Part shown: piece after piece, positions 57,907 through 64,000 of the stretch
How the letters are laid out: the number at the start of each line of letters is the position of its first letter
Numbering within the stretch: the stretch's first letter is position 1
Assembly (NCBI RefSeq): GCF_010468615.1
Contig: NZ_WUEH01000011.1
Span: 1 to 64,000, forward strand
Direction: 5' to 3'
Source of the DNA: Pseudodesulfovibrio sp. JC047
GTDB lineage: Bacteria > Desulfobacterota > Desulfovibrionia > Desulfovibrionales > Desulfovibrionaceae
DNA: 64,000 nt
Notes under the pieces: model-generated
Databases searched by the model: none
What the model was told of the DNA's origin: nothing
What the model saw: the letters and a program-made list of their open reading frames with translations, nothing else
Translations under genes and position numbers: made by a program

Positions 57907-59502
57907 TTATGCCTCCTGGGTCAGCCAGGTTTTGAGCAGATGCACTGCCTGGTCAAGATTGTCGTCGGACAATTCGATAGCGTGATTCTTGGCATTTTCC
58001 AAGCGTCGAGTTGTATCCAGAGCTTCTTCGTCCACTTCTTCCTCTTCAAGGGCCAACCGTTCGGCACCGGGGAGTCCGGCCATTTCCTCGATTTCCTGCT
58101 CAGCCACACGGGGTCGAATCAGGGCCATGACGACCGGGCGGACAACCAAAATGAGGAAGAGGAAGATCAACAATCCGTTGAGAAATGGTTTGCCCAGACG
58201 CTGGGCATATTCCAGCATGGTCCGCATGAGTGAGTCGCCATCATAGAGTTCTGGTTCGCCAAAGGAGATGTTACTCACTTCGATGGTGTCGCCGCGAGCA
58301 CTGTCAAAACCGACGGCATTGGCGATCAGGGTTTGGATGCGGGCGAGTTCTTCAGCTGATCTGGGAGTATAGGTCGATTCGCCTGTTTCAGCATTGGTCA
58401 CCCAAGTGCCGTCCACGATAACCGCGACAGTCAGGCGTTTCAACTGCCCGACAGGCGTGATGATATTTTCTTCCTGTTTGTTGATTTCAAAGTTGGTTGT
58501 TTTGGTCTCTCGGGTGGAGTCCTGGGTGGTGCGGGTGCCGGAAAAACCGTCGCCCCGGAAGTTCGCATCGGGTTCGCCTCCGGCCAGAGATGCGGCACCG
58601 GCAGTGGATTCCTCACTGGTTGTCTCGGAACGAACCACTGCGCCATCCGGATCATAGACTTCCTTATGGACAGTGCGTTGACTGAAATCGAGGTCCGCAT
58701 TGACGCGGGCGATGACCTTGTCCGGTCCGACCGCCGGGCCGAGCAGTTCGATGATGCGGCGTTGCATCAGGGCTTCCACGTCGGCCTTATGCAGCATTTG
58801 CGCGCTGGACAGGGACAGGCCAGACGATTCGTCGCTCGGCGTGTACAGCGGACGGCCTTTCATGTCCGTAACCGTAATATATTTTGATTCCAAGCCTTCC
58901 ACAGCCATGGAGACCAGATTGACAATCCCCTGGACTTCATCTGATTCGAGTTGCCCGCTGTCTTTCAACTGGAGCACGATGGATGCGGACGGTGCGGTCT
59001 GATCCTCAATGAACAGCGACTTCTGGGGAATGACCAGATGGACGCGGGCTTTGAGCACCATGGGAAATTCTGTGATGGTTCGGGCCAACTCCCCTTGCAG
59101 GGCACGCTGGTAATTGATGTGCTGGACAAAGTCGGTTTGTCCAATCTGGACTTCATCGAAAATTTCGAAACCAATACCTTGACCATGCAGGTTGCCTTCT
59201 CCGGCGACCTTGAGTCTGAGCTCGTAGACTCGATCAACGGGGACCTTGATGGTCTTGCCGTTGTTTTCAAGGACGTAGTCTTCTTTGGCAGCCTGCAACA
59301 TGCCCACGACCCTGGATGCGTCCTCAGGGTAGAGATTGGTCATTAATATCCGGTAGTCAGGCTTGTTCATCCAGTAGATCATGAGCGCAAAGGCGATCAC
59401 CACTGAAGCGGCCAGACCACTGATGAGGATACGTTGGGACATGGAACGGTCATTCCAGAACCCGGAGGCTTTTGACCAATATTCGGCAACAAACGGAGGC
59501 AT
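57907..59502 (-). CDS. fliF: Flagellar M-ring protein FliF
   Basis: A 531-residue protein that forms the MS ring, the base on which the flagellum is built. Two membrane helices frame it (ILISGLAASVVIAFALMIYW near 25-45, FLNGLLIFLFLILVVRPVVM near 435-455). The periplasmic part holds the YscJ/FliF ring-building domains (LYPEDASRVVGMLQ, QRALQGELARTITEFPMVLKARVHLVIP). The cytoplasmic tail (about 460-531) ends in the FliG-binding helix (NAKNHAIELSDDNLDQAVHLLKTWL). Confidence 0.97.
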   Translation of the reverse strand: MPPFVAEYWSKASGFWNDRSMSQRILISGLAASVVIAFALMIYWMNKPDYRILMTNLYPEDASRVVGMLQAAKEDYVLENNGKTIKVPVDRVYELRLKVAGEGNLHGQGIGFEIFDEVQIGQTDFVQHINYQRALQGELARTITEFPMVLKARVHLVIPQKSLFIEDQTAPSASIVLQLKDSGQLESDEVQGIVNLVSMAVEGLESKYITVTDMKGRPLYTPSDESSGLSLSSAQMLHKADVEALMQRRIIELLGPAVGPDKVIARVNADLDFSQRTVHKEVYDPDGAVVRSETTSEESTAGAASLAGGEPDANFRGDGFSGTRTTQDSTRETKTTNFEINKQEENIITPVGQLKRLTVAVIVDGTWVTNAETGESTYTPRSAEELARIQTLIANAVGFDSARGDTIEVSNISFGEPELYDGDSLMRTMLEYAQRLGKPFLNGLLIFLFLILVVRPVVMALIRPRVAEQEIEEMAGLPGAERLALEEEEVDEEALDTTRRLENAKNHAIELSDDNLDQAVHLLKTWLTQEA

Positions 59503-59554
59503 TGTCTCTCTCCAATAGATTGAGCGTTTTCGTTATCTGACGAGTGATGTCCGC

Positions 59555-59884
59555 TTAGAAGGGCATCTGCATGATTTCTTTATAGGACTGCATGATCTTG
59601 TTTCGCACCGCGCCGGTCATCTGCATGGCCATGCTGGCTTTTTGCATGGAGATCATCAGCTCATGAACATTCTGGCTTTTGCCGGTTGCGAATTCTTCGA
59701 TCATCACTTTTTTATCTGTCTGGAGGTCATTGACCGTATTCAGAGATTCCTTGAGTGTGTCATTGAATGCCTTGGCTGGTTCCTGTGGTTTTTTCAGACT
59801 GTTGGTGACAGTGTTGTTGACCGTCTTGAGACGGGAACCCATGGCATTTTGATAGGCGTTGATCGCGACACTTTTGACAACCAT
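59555..59884 (-). CDS. fliE: Flagellar hook-basal body protein FliE
   Basis: A 109-residue adaptor between the MS ring and the rod, of normal length. The C-terminal two-thirds is the conserved helical part (FNDTLKESLNTVNDLQTDKK, NVHELMISMQKASMAMQMTGAVRNKIMQSYKEIMQMPF). It lies 52 bases upstream of fliF and 20 bases after flgC. Confidence 0.95.
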   Translation of the reverse strand: MVVKSVAINAYQNAMGSRLKTVNNTVTNSLKKPQEPAKAFNDTLKESLNTVNDLQTDKKVMIEEFATGKSQNVHELMISMQKASMAMQMTGAVRNKIMQSYKEIMQMPF

Positions 59885-59904
59885 AATTCAATACTCCTTC
59901 AGGC

Positions 59905-60345
59905 TTAACCCAAGCCGATTTGCAGGGCTTTCTGGAACATGCGTTTCGCAGCCTGAATGGACTGCACATTGGCTTCGTAGCCGCGCATGGTCTGCATCAT
60001 GTTGGTCATTTCTTCAACCACGTTGATATCTGGGTACGTCACATATCCCTGCTCATTCGCGTCAGGGTGATGCGGTTCGAAGACCTGCTTGAAAGGTCGT
60101 TGATCAGCAGTGACGCCAAGGACCTTGACGCCTTTCAGGTCACGATTGAGTTGATTGTGCATTTCCTGGGCAAATGGTGAGTAGACGGGAGAAGCCTCGA
60201 ACGACACGGATTTGCGTTGGTAGGGACCACCGTCTTCGGTCTTGGTGGTTCGAATATTCGCCATGTTCATTGAGATGACATTCAGCTGGGCACGCTGGGC
60301 CTTGAGGCCGGATGCGCTGATGTCCATTGCTGTCATTAAATCCAT
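59905..60345 (-). CDS. flgC: Flagellar rod protein FlgC
   Basis: A 146-residue proximal-rod protein with the flagellar rod signature at both ends: MDISASGLKAQRAQLNVISMNMANI at the N-terminus and VVEEMTNMMQTMRGYEANVQSIQAAKRMFQKALQIG at the C-terminus, which form the coiled coil. The YVTYPDINVVEEM region is typical. The start is one base past the flgB stop. Confidence 0.96.
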   Translation of the reverse strand: MDLMTAMDISASGLKAQRAQLNVISMNMANIRTTKTEDGGPYQRKSVSFEASPVYSPFAQEMHNQLNRDLKGVKVLGVTADQRPFKQVFEPHHPDANEQGYVTYPDINVVEEMTNMMQTMRGYEANVQSIQAAKRMFQKALQIGLG

Positions 60346-60346
60346 A

Positions 60347-60757
60347 TTACTTCGCTCCGTCCATTATGACTTTACCCATACCATTGAAATTCTTTTTGAT
60401 GACCATGGCCAAGGCGTTGTACCGCATGGTGTTTTTGGCGTTGGTGGCCATTTCCTTGTCCAGATCGACTGAATCCTGCCCGTAAATTTCACGAGCCTTG
60501 AAATCCTTCAAACCGTCGCCGACGAATCCGTCCGGGTTGAATGTCGCGGGAAGGTGTGCCTCCGAGGTGCGGGTCATTTTGCCGAGAGCGTCCTGATTGA
60601 GGGCCTTTTGCAATTTGTCCTCGAATTCGATGGACCGGGCTTTGTACCCCGGGGTGTTGAGGTTGGCGATGTTGCCGGTGACGAGATTTTGACGTTGCAG
60701 TTGAAGGTCCATGACCTTCCCTGTCAATTGAATATGTCGTTCAAAAAGCTGTCTCAT
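60347..60757 (-). CDS. flgB: Flagellar rod protein FlgB
   Basis: A 136-residue proximal-rod protein: MRQLFERHIQLTGKVMDLQL, then NLVTGNIANLNTPGYKARSI, the classic rod motif, and the end MRYNALAMVIKKNFNGMGKVI. The ATG at 60757 has AGGAGG six bases upstream; the frame goes 35 codons further but past the ribosome site. It is the first gene of the operon and lies about 67 bases from the predicted sigma-54 start. Confidence 0.95.
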   Translation of the reverse strand: MRQLFERHIQLTGKVMDLQLQRQNLVTGNIANLNTPGYKARSIEFEDKLQKALNQDALGKMTRTSEAHLPATFNPDGFVGDGLKDFKAREIYGQDSVDLDKEMATNAKNTMRYNALAMVIKKNFNGMGKVIMDGAK

Positions 60758-60835
60758 GCCTTGCTCCTCCTGCATTCCCTGTGATGTTCTATTTCCTGAC
60801 AGGCATGTTTTTCCGTCAGGTTCGCAAAGAGATAA

Positions 60836-60852
60836 GCAACTCTCGTTCCAAA
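60836..60852 (-). promoter_or_regulatory. Sigma-54 (RpoN) promoter of the flgB operon
   Basis: The minus strand reads TTGGAACGAGAGTTGCT, with GG and GC exactly ten bases apart, matching the TGGCAC-N5-TTGC consensus. The start would be about 67 bases before the flgB ATG. Confidence 0.8.
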
Positions 60853-61094
60853 CAAATAACATATTGAAATAAAAGAATATTTATTGTACACACACGTCGT
60901 AGAGGGTGGAGGGGGCCTTGTCGTTGGCTTGGGTGGTTCTTTTTTCGGTTGCTGTCGGGGCAGATTCTTCCGTCCGGGTGGGCGCGTCGAATGGGCGTTG
61001 AAAATGAAATAAGGGTGTTTAGTCTCTATAAAATCAGTATTTACAAAAGTTTATATTGTATTTATGTGATTTTGGAGCTTCTTGAAGACTGATT

Positions 61095-61111
61095 TTGGCA
61101 CAAGCATTGCT
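61095..61111 (+). promoter_or_regulatory. Sigma-54 (RpoN) promoter of the TPR gene
   Basis: TTGGCACAAGCATTGCT, an almost perfect match to TGGCAC-N5-TTGCA with GG and GC ten bases apart, about 80 bases before the TPR ATG. The 240 bases between this and the opposite sigma-54 promoter are A/T-rich in part and probably hold activator sites; I see no gene there. Confidence 0.88.
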
Positions 61112-61189
61112 AAATCAAATGCGGTCAGCTGTGACCGTGTATATTTTTTCACCCTGTTTGTCGGGTAAAGGAGAAATGGAGGGAACATT

Positions 61190-61747
61190 ATGAGTGGCCA
61201 TTTGGACTACGAAATAAATAAAGAGCTTGGTGAATGCTACCTATTCATGGGTGAGCTGGACAAAGCGGAAGAGTATTACAACAAAGCGGTGAGTTCCAAT
61301 GGGGTGCATCCTGATCCCTATCTTGGGCTGGCGACCGTTGCCGTTCAACGCGGACAACTCGAAGACGCCATGACCATGTACGAGAAGGCGCATTCCATCG
61401 AGCCGTCCGACAAGAGTCTTTCCGGCATCGGGCTTATCCGGCTTGAGAAGGGTGAAACTGAGGAAGCGTATTCCCTGTTCACTGAGGCCATAACCCGGAA
61501 TCCGGAAAATATGGTCGCCTTGTTTAGTCTTGTTCGGTTGGGACATGAATTGCAGCGTTTGGAAAAGATCGTGCCTTACCTGGAAGCGTATCTTGAAATC
61601 GATCCGGACAAATTTGAAGTGCGGTATTCTCTGGCGGGAAGCCTTGTGTGTCTCGATCGGAAAGATGCGGCCCGGGTTCAATTGGAGACGATCCTTGAAG
61701 CTGATCCGTCCCATGAGGCTGCCAAGGAAATGCTCGATCAGTTATAA
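61190..61747 (+). CDS. TPR protein under sigma-54 control (probably flagella-linked)
   Basis: A 185-residue protein made of about five TPR units (YEINKELGECYLFMGELDKA, PYLGLATVAVQRGQLEDA, SGIGLIRLEKGETEEAYSLF, YSLAGSLVCLDRKDAARVQL). No signal peptide or catalytic motif is seen. It is divergent from the flagellar operon, and both carry a sigma-54 promoter in the shared 432-base gap, so it is probably made with the flagellum, as a scaffold or chaperone. GGAGG lies seven bases before the ATG. It is not co-transcribed with purH, which lies 277 bases downstream. Confidence 0.85.
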   Translation: MSGHLDYEINKELGECYLFMGELDKAEEYYNKAVSSNGVHPDPYLGLATVAVQRGQLEDAMTMYEKAHSIEPSDKSLSGIGLIRLEKGETEEAYSLFTEAITRNPENMVALFSLVRLGHELQRLEKIVPYLEAYLEIDPDKFEVRYSLAGSLVCLDRKDAARVQLETILEADPSHEAAKEMLDQL

Positions 61748-62024
61748 GTCGAGTCGTGTTTTCCCTCCTTTTGGTTTTCCGTTCCGTCATGATTTGTGAT
61801 TGGTGGAGCGGAGAACCGGCCTAGAAGGACGGGTTGGAAAGGAGAGGATTACTTAACCCGCTGTTTCGATATCAGTTTGCCGGTCGTGCTTTTGGGCCTG
61901 CCCTGTCTTTCGAATAGGCGTTTTTTGGCGTTCTGTAGCCATTTTGTTCGATTTTTCACGTGCGTGAAAGCTTGCGTTTGTGGCTTGAATCTGGCACAGC
62001 CTCTCAAAACAAGAAGAGAGGTTT

Positions 62025-62624
62025 ATGATGAAAGTGTTACCTGTCAAACGAGCGATCTTATCTGTAACCGATAAGTCTGGACTCGCCGAATTCGGCCGAT
62101 TTTTGACGGACAATGACTGTGAACTGGTGTCCACCGGAGGCACCAAGAAAATGTTGAAAGAAGCCGGGTTGCCGGTAACGTCCGTGTCAGACGTGACCGA
62201 TTTTCCGGAAATTCTCGGTGGACGGGTGAAGACGCTGCATCCCCACATCCATGGTGGTATCCTGGCCGACAAGGACAACGAAGGACACATGGAAACATTG
62301 CGGGATTTCGGTATCGAACCGTTTGATCTCGTGTGCGTCAATCTCTATAATTTCGCTGATGCCGTGGCCAAAGGTCTGGATCTCAAAGCCGCTGTCGAGC
62401 AGATCGACATTGGCGGACCGACCATGTTGCGGGCCACTGCCAAGAATTTTCATTCCATCTGTGTGATTCCCGACCCCAAATATTACCCGGTAGTCCAAAA
62501 GGAAATCGAGGAAAACAACGGCATTTCGTTGGCGTTCCGTAAGGAAATGGCTGCATTGACCTTCAAGTTGGTCAGTGAGTACGATGCCATGATTACCAAG
62601 TACTTGAGCGAAAACGACGCGTAG
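62025..62624 (+). CDS. purH: IMP cyclohydrolase (PurH N-terminal domain only)
   Basis: A 199-residue protein equal to the first domain of bifunctional PurH: the MGS fold with ILSVTDKSGLAEFGRFL, VSTGGTKKMLKEAG, GRVKTLHPHIHGGIL, VNLYNFADAVA and IDIGGPTMLRATAKNF. It closes the ring of formyl-AICAR to give IMP. The AICAR transformylase domain that normally follows (about 320 residues) is absent, and its stop codon is clean, so the transformylase must be a separate gene elsewhere, as known for Desulfovibrio relatives. GAGG lies close to the two ATG codons (62025, 62028). Upstream 277 bases hold no gene. Confidence 0.92.
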   Translation: MMKVLPVKRAILSVTDKSGLAEFGRFLTDNDCELVSTGGTKKMLKEAGLPVTSVSDVTDFPEILGGRVKTLHPHIHGGILADKDNEGHMETLRDFGIEPFDLVCVNLYNFADAVAKGLDLKAAVEQIDIGGPTMLRATAKNFHSICVIPDPKYYPVVQKEIEENNGISLAFRKEMAALTFKLVSEYDAMITKYLSENDA

Positions 62625-62851
62625 AGTGTTTCGTGATGCGCCTTGCGAGAGCGGGCCATTTTCGTCATTGGACAGTCTGTGGCTGTCCGCCGATGAATCT
62701 GACCTTTTTCCCCAAACCTTACGGTTTTGAGGAAGAGAGAAAGTGAAAGGTTGCGGCCATTGTGGGAGACGGCCATGTCGTATTCCGCAGGTTTTCTTTC
62801 GATTTTGATCGGGTCAGAAAACGTGTCGAGTTTCGTTTGAAAATATTATAA

Positions 62852-62932
62852 ACTTCGCCGAGCAGAAACATGAATCGGCCCAAGGTGCAGTGCTCATTGG
62901 GTCGATTCTCGGTTTTGCTCGGCGTTCGAAGT
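62852..62932. other. Long imperfect stem-loop between purH and hflX
   Basis: An 81-base structure. ACTTC and GCCGAGC on the left pair with GCTCGGC and GAAGT on the right, and an inner 12-base stem pairs GAATCGGCCCAA with TTGGGTCGATTC (one G-U) around 13 bases. No T-tract follows within 15 bases on either strand, so it is not a plain terminator. It could be a structured RNA or an hflX leader. The rest of the 345-base gap has a GGACAG/CTGTCC hairpin (near 62681) and no gene I can support. Confidence 0.5.
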
Positions 62933-62969
62933 ATTTAGGCAATGCCGAAAATCCTTTTTGGCGGGGCCA

Positions 62970-64000
62970 TTGCGAAGAGATGCAAGGAGTATCACCATCG
63001 CTCAGAAACCAAAGGGCAACCTGCAAGGGTTGAAACCCAATCAGATAAAACGGCTTTCTCGACTCTATCAACGGCAATTTCCCACATCGTCCTGTTATAC
63101 CAACGAGCAGGCCCGGGAATTGGCGGAAATCAGTGCGGAGACAGGACGCCAATTGGGCGTGCTTATCGATCGCCAGGGCAAGGTCGGCATGGTGCTGGTC
63201 GGTGACAATCGATCAATTTACATTCCCGAACTTCCACGCAAGCGATTGTCTTCAGGCCGGCTTCGTGGTTTGCGGTTGTTGCATACCCATCTTTCCGATG
63301 AATCCCTGTCTCAGGAAGACCTGATGGATATGGTTTTTCTGCGGCTTGATTCCGTGGCTGCCTTGACTGTGAAGGAAGGTTTTCCCGAAGCAGTGCAGGC
63401 CGCGCATTTGCTGCCACCCAACCCTGATGAAAAGAGTTACGAACTCTATGCCCCCGCGCAATGGGATCGATTTGATCTCGATTTGGGGAATATTGTCGAG
63501 GCGTTGGAAGACGAATTTAGTCGGCAGTTGGCAGGACAAGGCACGGAATCTGACGAAAATCGGGTGTTGTTGGTCAGTGTGGACAAGACCCCGCGTCCGG
63601 TGCAGGAACTCTCCTTGGAAGAGTTGGCCGAACTCGCGGACACAGCGGGATTGATCGCTGCCGGGACCATGATTCAGCGCGTGCGGAAGCAGAATCCCAA
63701 GTTCATCATGGGCAAGGGCAAGCTCGCCGAGTTGGAAGTTCACGCGCTTCAGGCCAATGCGTCGATCATTATTTTCGATCAGGAATTGTCACCCACGCAG
63801 ATTCGGAATCTGGCCAAGGTCACGGAACGGAAGATTCTGGACCGGACTCAGCTTATTCTCGATATCTTTGCCCAGCACGCCACGAGTCGGTCTGGTAAAT
63901 TGCAAGTGGAGATGGCGCAGCTCAAATACACCTTGCCCCGACTGGTGGGAAAAAACCGGGCCATGTCTCGGTTGATGGGTGGAATCGGTGGACGCGGTCC
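62970..64000 (+). CDS. hflX: GTPase HflX, 5' part (runs off the window)
   Basis: The first about 340 residues of HflX, a ribosome-binding GTPase that splits stalled ribosomes. The N-domain is seen (RELAEISAETGRQLGVLIDRQGKVGMVLVGD, LRLLHTHLSDESLSQEDLMD) followed by the HflX-specific region (KFIMGKGKLAELE, IIIFDQELSPTQIRNLAKVTERKILDRTQLILDIFAQHA, SGKLQVEMAQLKYTLPRL) up to GGIGGRG, just before the G domain, which lies outside. The start is uncertain: I give the nearest legal start, TTG at 62970. A better ribosome site (AGGAG, 62985-62989) lies seven bases before an ATC codon at 62997, which fits the family start (AQKPKGNLQGLK). Confidence 0.92.
   Translation, partial: MRRDARSITIAQKPKGNLQGLKPNQIKRLSRLYQRQFPTSSCYTNEQARELAEISAETGRQLGVLIDRQGKVGMVLVGDNRSIYIPELPRKRLSSGRLRGLRLLHTHLSDESLSQEDLMDMVFLRLDSVAALTVKEGFPEAVQAAHLLPPNPDEKSYELYAPAQWDRFDLDLGNIVEALEDEFSRQLAGQGTESDENRVLLVSVDKTPRPVQELSLEELAELADTAGLIAAGTMIQRVRKQNPKFIMGKGKLAELEVHALQANASIIIFDQELSPTQIRNLAKVTERKILDRTQLILDIFAQHATSRSGKLQVEMAQLKYTLPRLVGKNRAMSRLMGGIGGRG

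Noticed and set aside
1-64000. CRISPR arrays, insertion sequences, prophage or integrase attachment sites
   Set aside because: I looked for short regularly spaced repeats, transposase or integrase motifs and tRNA-adjacent duplicated ends and found none. The repeats seen are long structured intergenic units.

Overview
The window looks like chromosomal DNA of a sulfate-reducing deltaproteobacterium of the Desulfovibrionaceae, probably Desulfovibrio or Pseudodesulfovibrio. The grounds are family resemblance and gene order, not a database search. They include a Desulfovibrio-type ferredoxin with Asp in its first cluster motif, a large FAD/Fe-S oxidase of the lactate/glycolate type, a CbiR-like protein beside cobU, a stand-alone IMP cyclohydrolase, a HEAT-like protein resembling the D. 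vulgaris DVU0298 family, and sigma-54 flagellar promoters. I see no prophage, insertion sequence, CRISPR array or rRNA. The DNA reads as core genome.

Layout. 1-9.4 kb: a periplasmic solute-binding protein, then a minus-strand run cbiR-cobU-DHH phosphoesterase-polA, and a 1033-residue protein that joins an endonuclease Q-like PHP nuclease to a UvrD-type helicase. 9.4-14.3 kb: a MarR regulator followed by an RND efflux pump (adaptor and permease). 14.3-15.1 kb: no gene, but tandem copies of a multi-hairpin repeat. 15.1-19.6 kb (minus): ComFB-like protein, aminotransferase, FKBP, trpS, site-2-protease homologue, response regulator. 19.8-22.9 kb (plus): MoaD/ThiS-like carrier, TtuA-like tRNA thiolase, glycosyltransferase, signal peptidase I. 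22.9-29.3 kb (minus): exported Ppx/GppA-fold protein, mltG, ruvX, FAD/Fe-S oxidase. 29.5-31.1 kb: class V aminotransferase and another copy of the repeat. 31.1-35.4 kb (minus): Pmp3-like peptide, DUF3298 protein, hypF, DUF362 protein. 35.5-38.1 kb (plus): ModF-like double ABC ATPase and a cluster of small RNA-binding proteins (RRM, Lys-rich, cold shock). 38.1-41.5 kb (minus): MoeA/periplasmic-binding-domain fusion and an M29 aminopeptidase. 41.7-44.8 kb (plus): ferredoxin and a four-gene cluster (YkgJ, hypothetical, TPR, HEAT). 45.1-54.8 kb (plus): tRNA-Val, thrS-infC-rpmI-rplT-pheS-pheT, a MerR-like regulator, AsmA. 54.8-60.8 kb (minus): flgB-flgC-fliE-fliF-fliG-fliH-fliI. 61.2-64 kb (plus): a TPR protein driven by its own sigma-54 promoter, purH (cyclohydrolase only), and the 5' part of hflX.

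The most unusual signal is a composite intergenic repeat. Module A is about 276 bp with three copies. Module B is about 145 bp with two full copies and one remnant. Both fold into long stem-loops whose paired bases change together between copies, and the complete composites sit between convergent genes, as expected for selected bidirectional terminators or structured RNA. The B remnant forms the Shine-Dalgarno region of pheT. Other notable points are the endonuclease Q-UvrD fusion, an AUA start for infC, two back-to-back sigma-54 promoters at the flagellar locus, an exported Ppx/GppA-like protein that has lost its catalytic glutamate, and a MoaD-like carrier ending Ala-Gly beside a TtuA-like enzyme.

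Start sites were moved from the longest open frame where a Shine-Dalgarno sequence or family length argued for it (cbiR, the adaptor, comFB, ruvX, the Ppx-like protein, hypF, DUF362, RRM, csp, ampS, ferredoxin, HEAT, thrS, infC, fliH, flgB).
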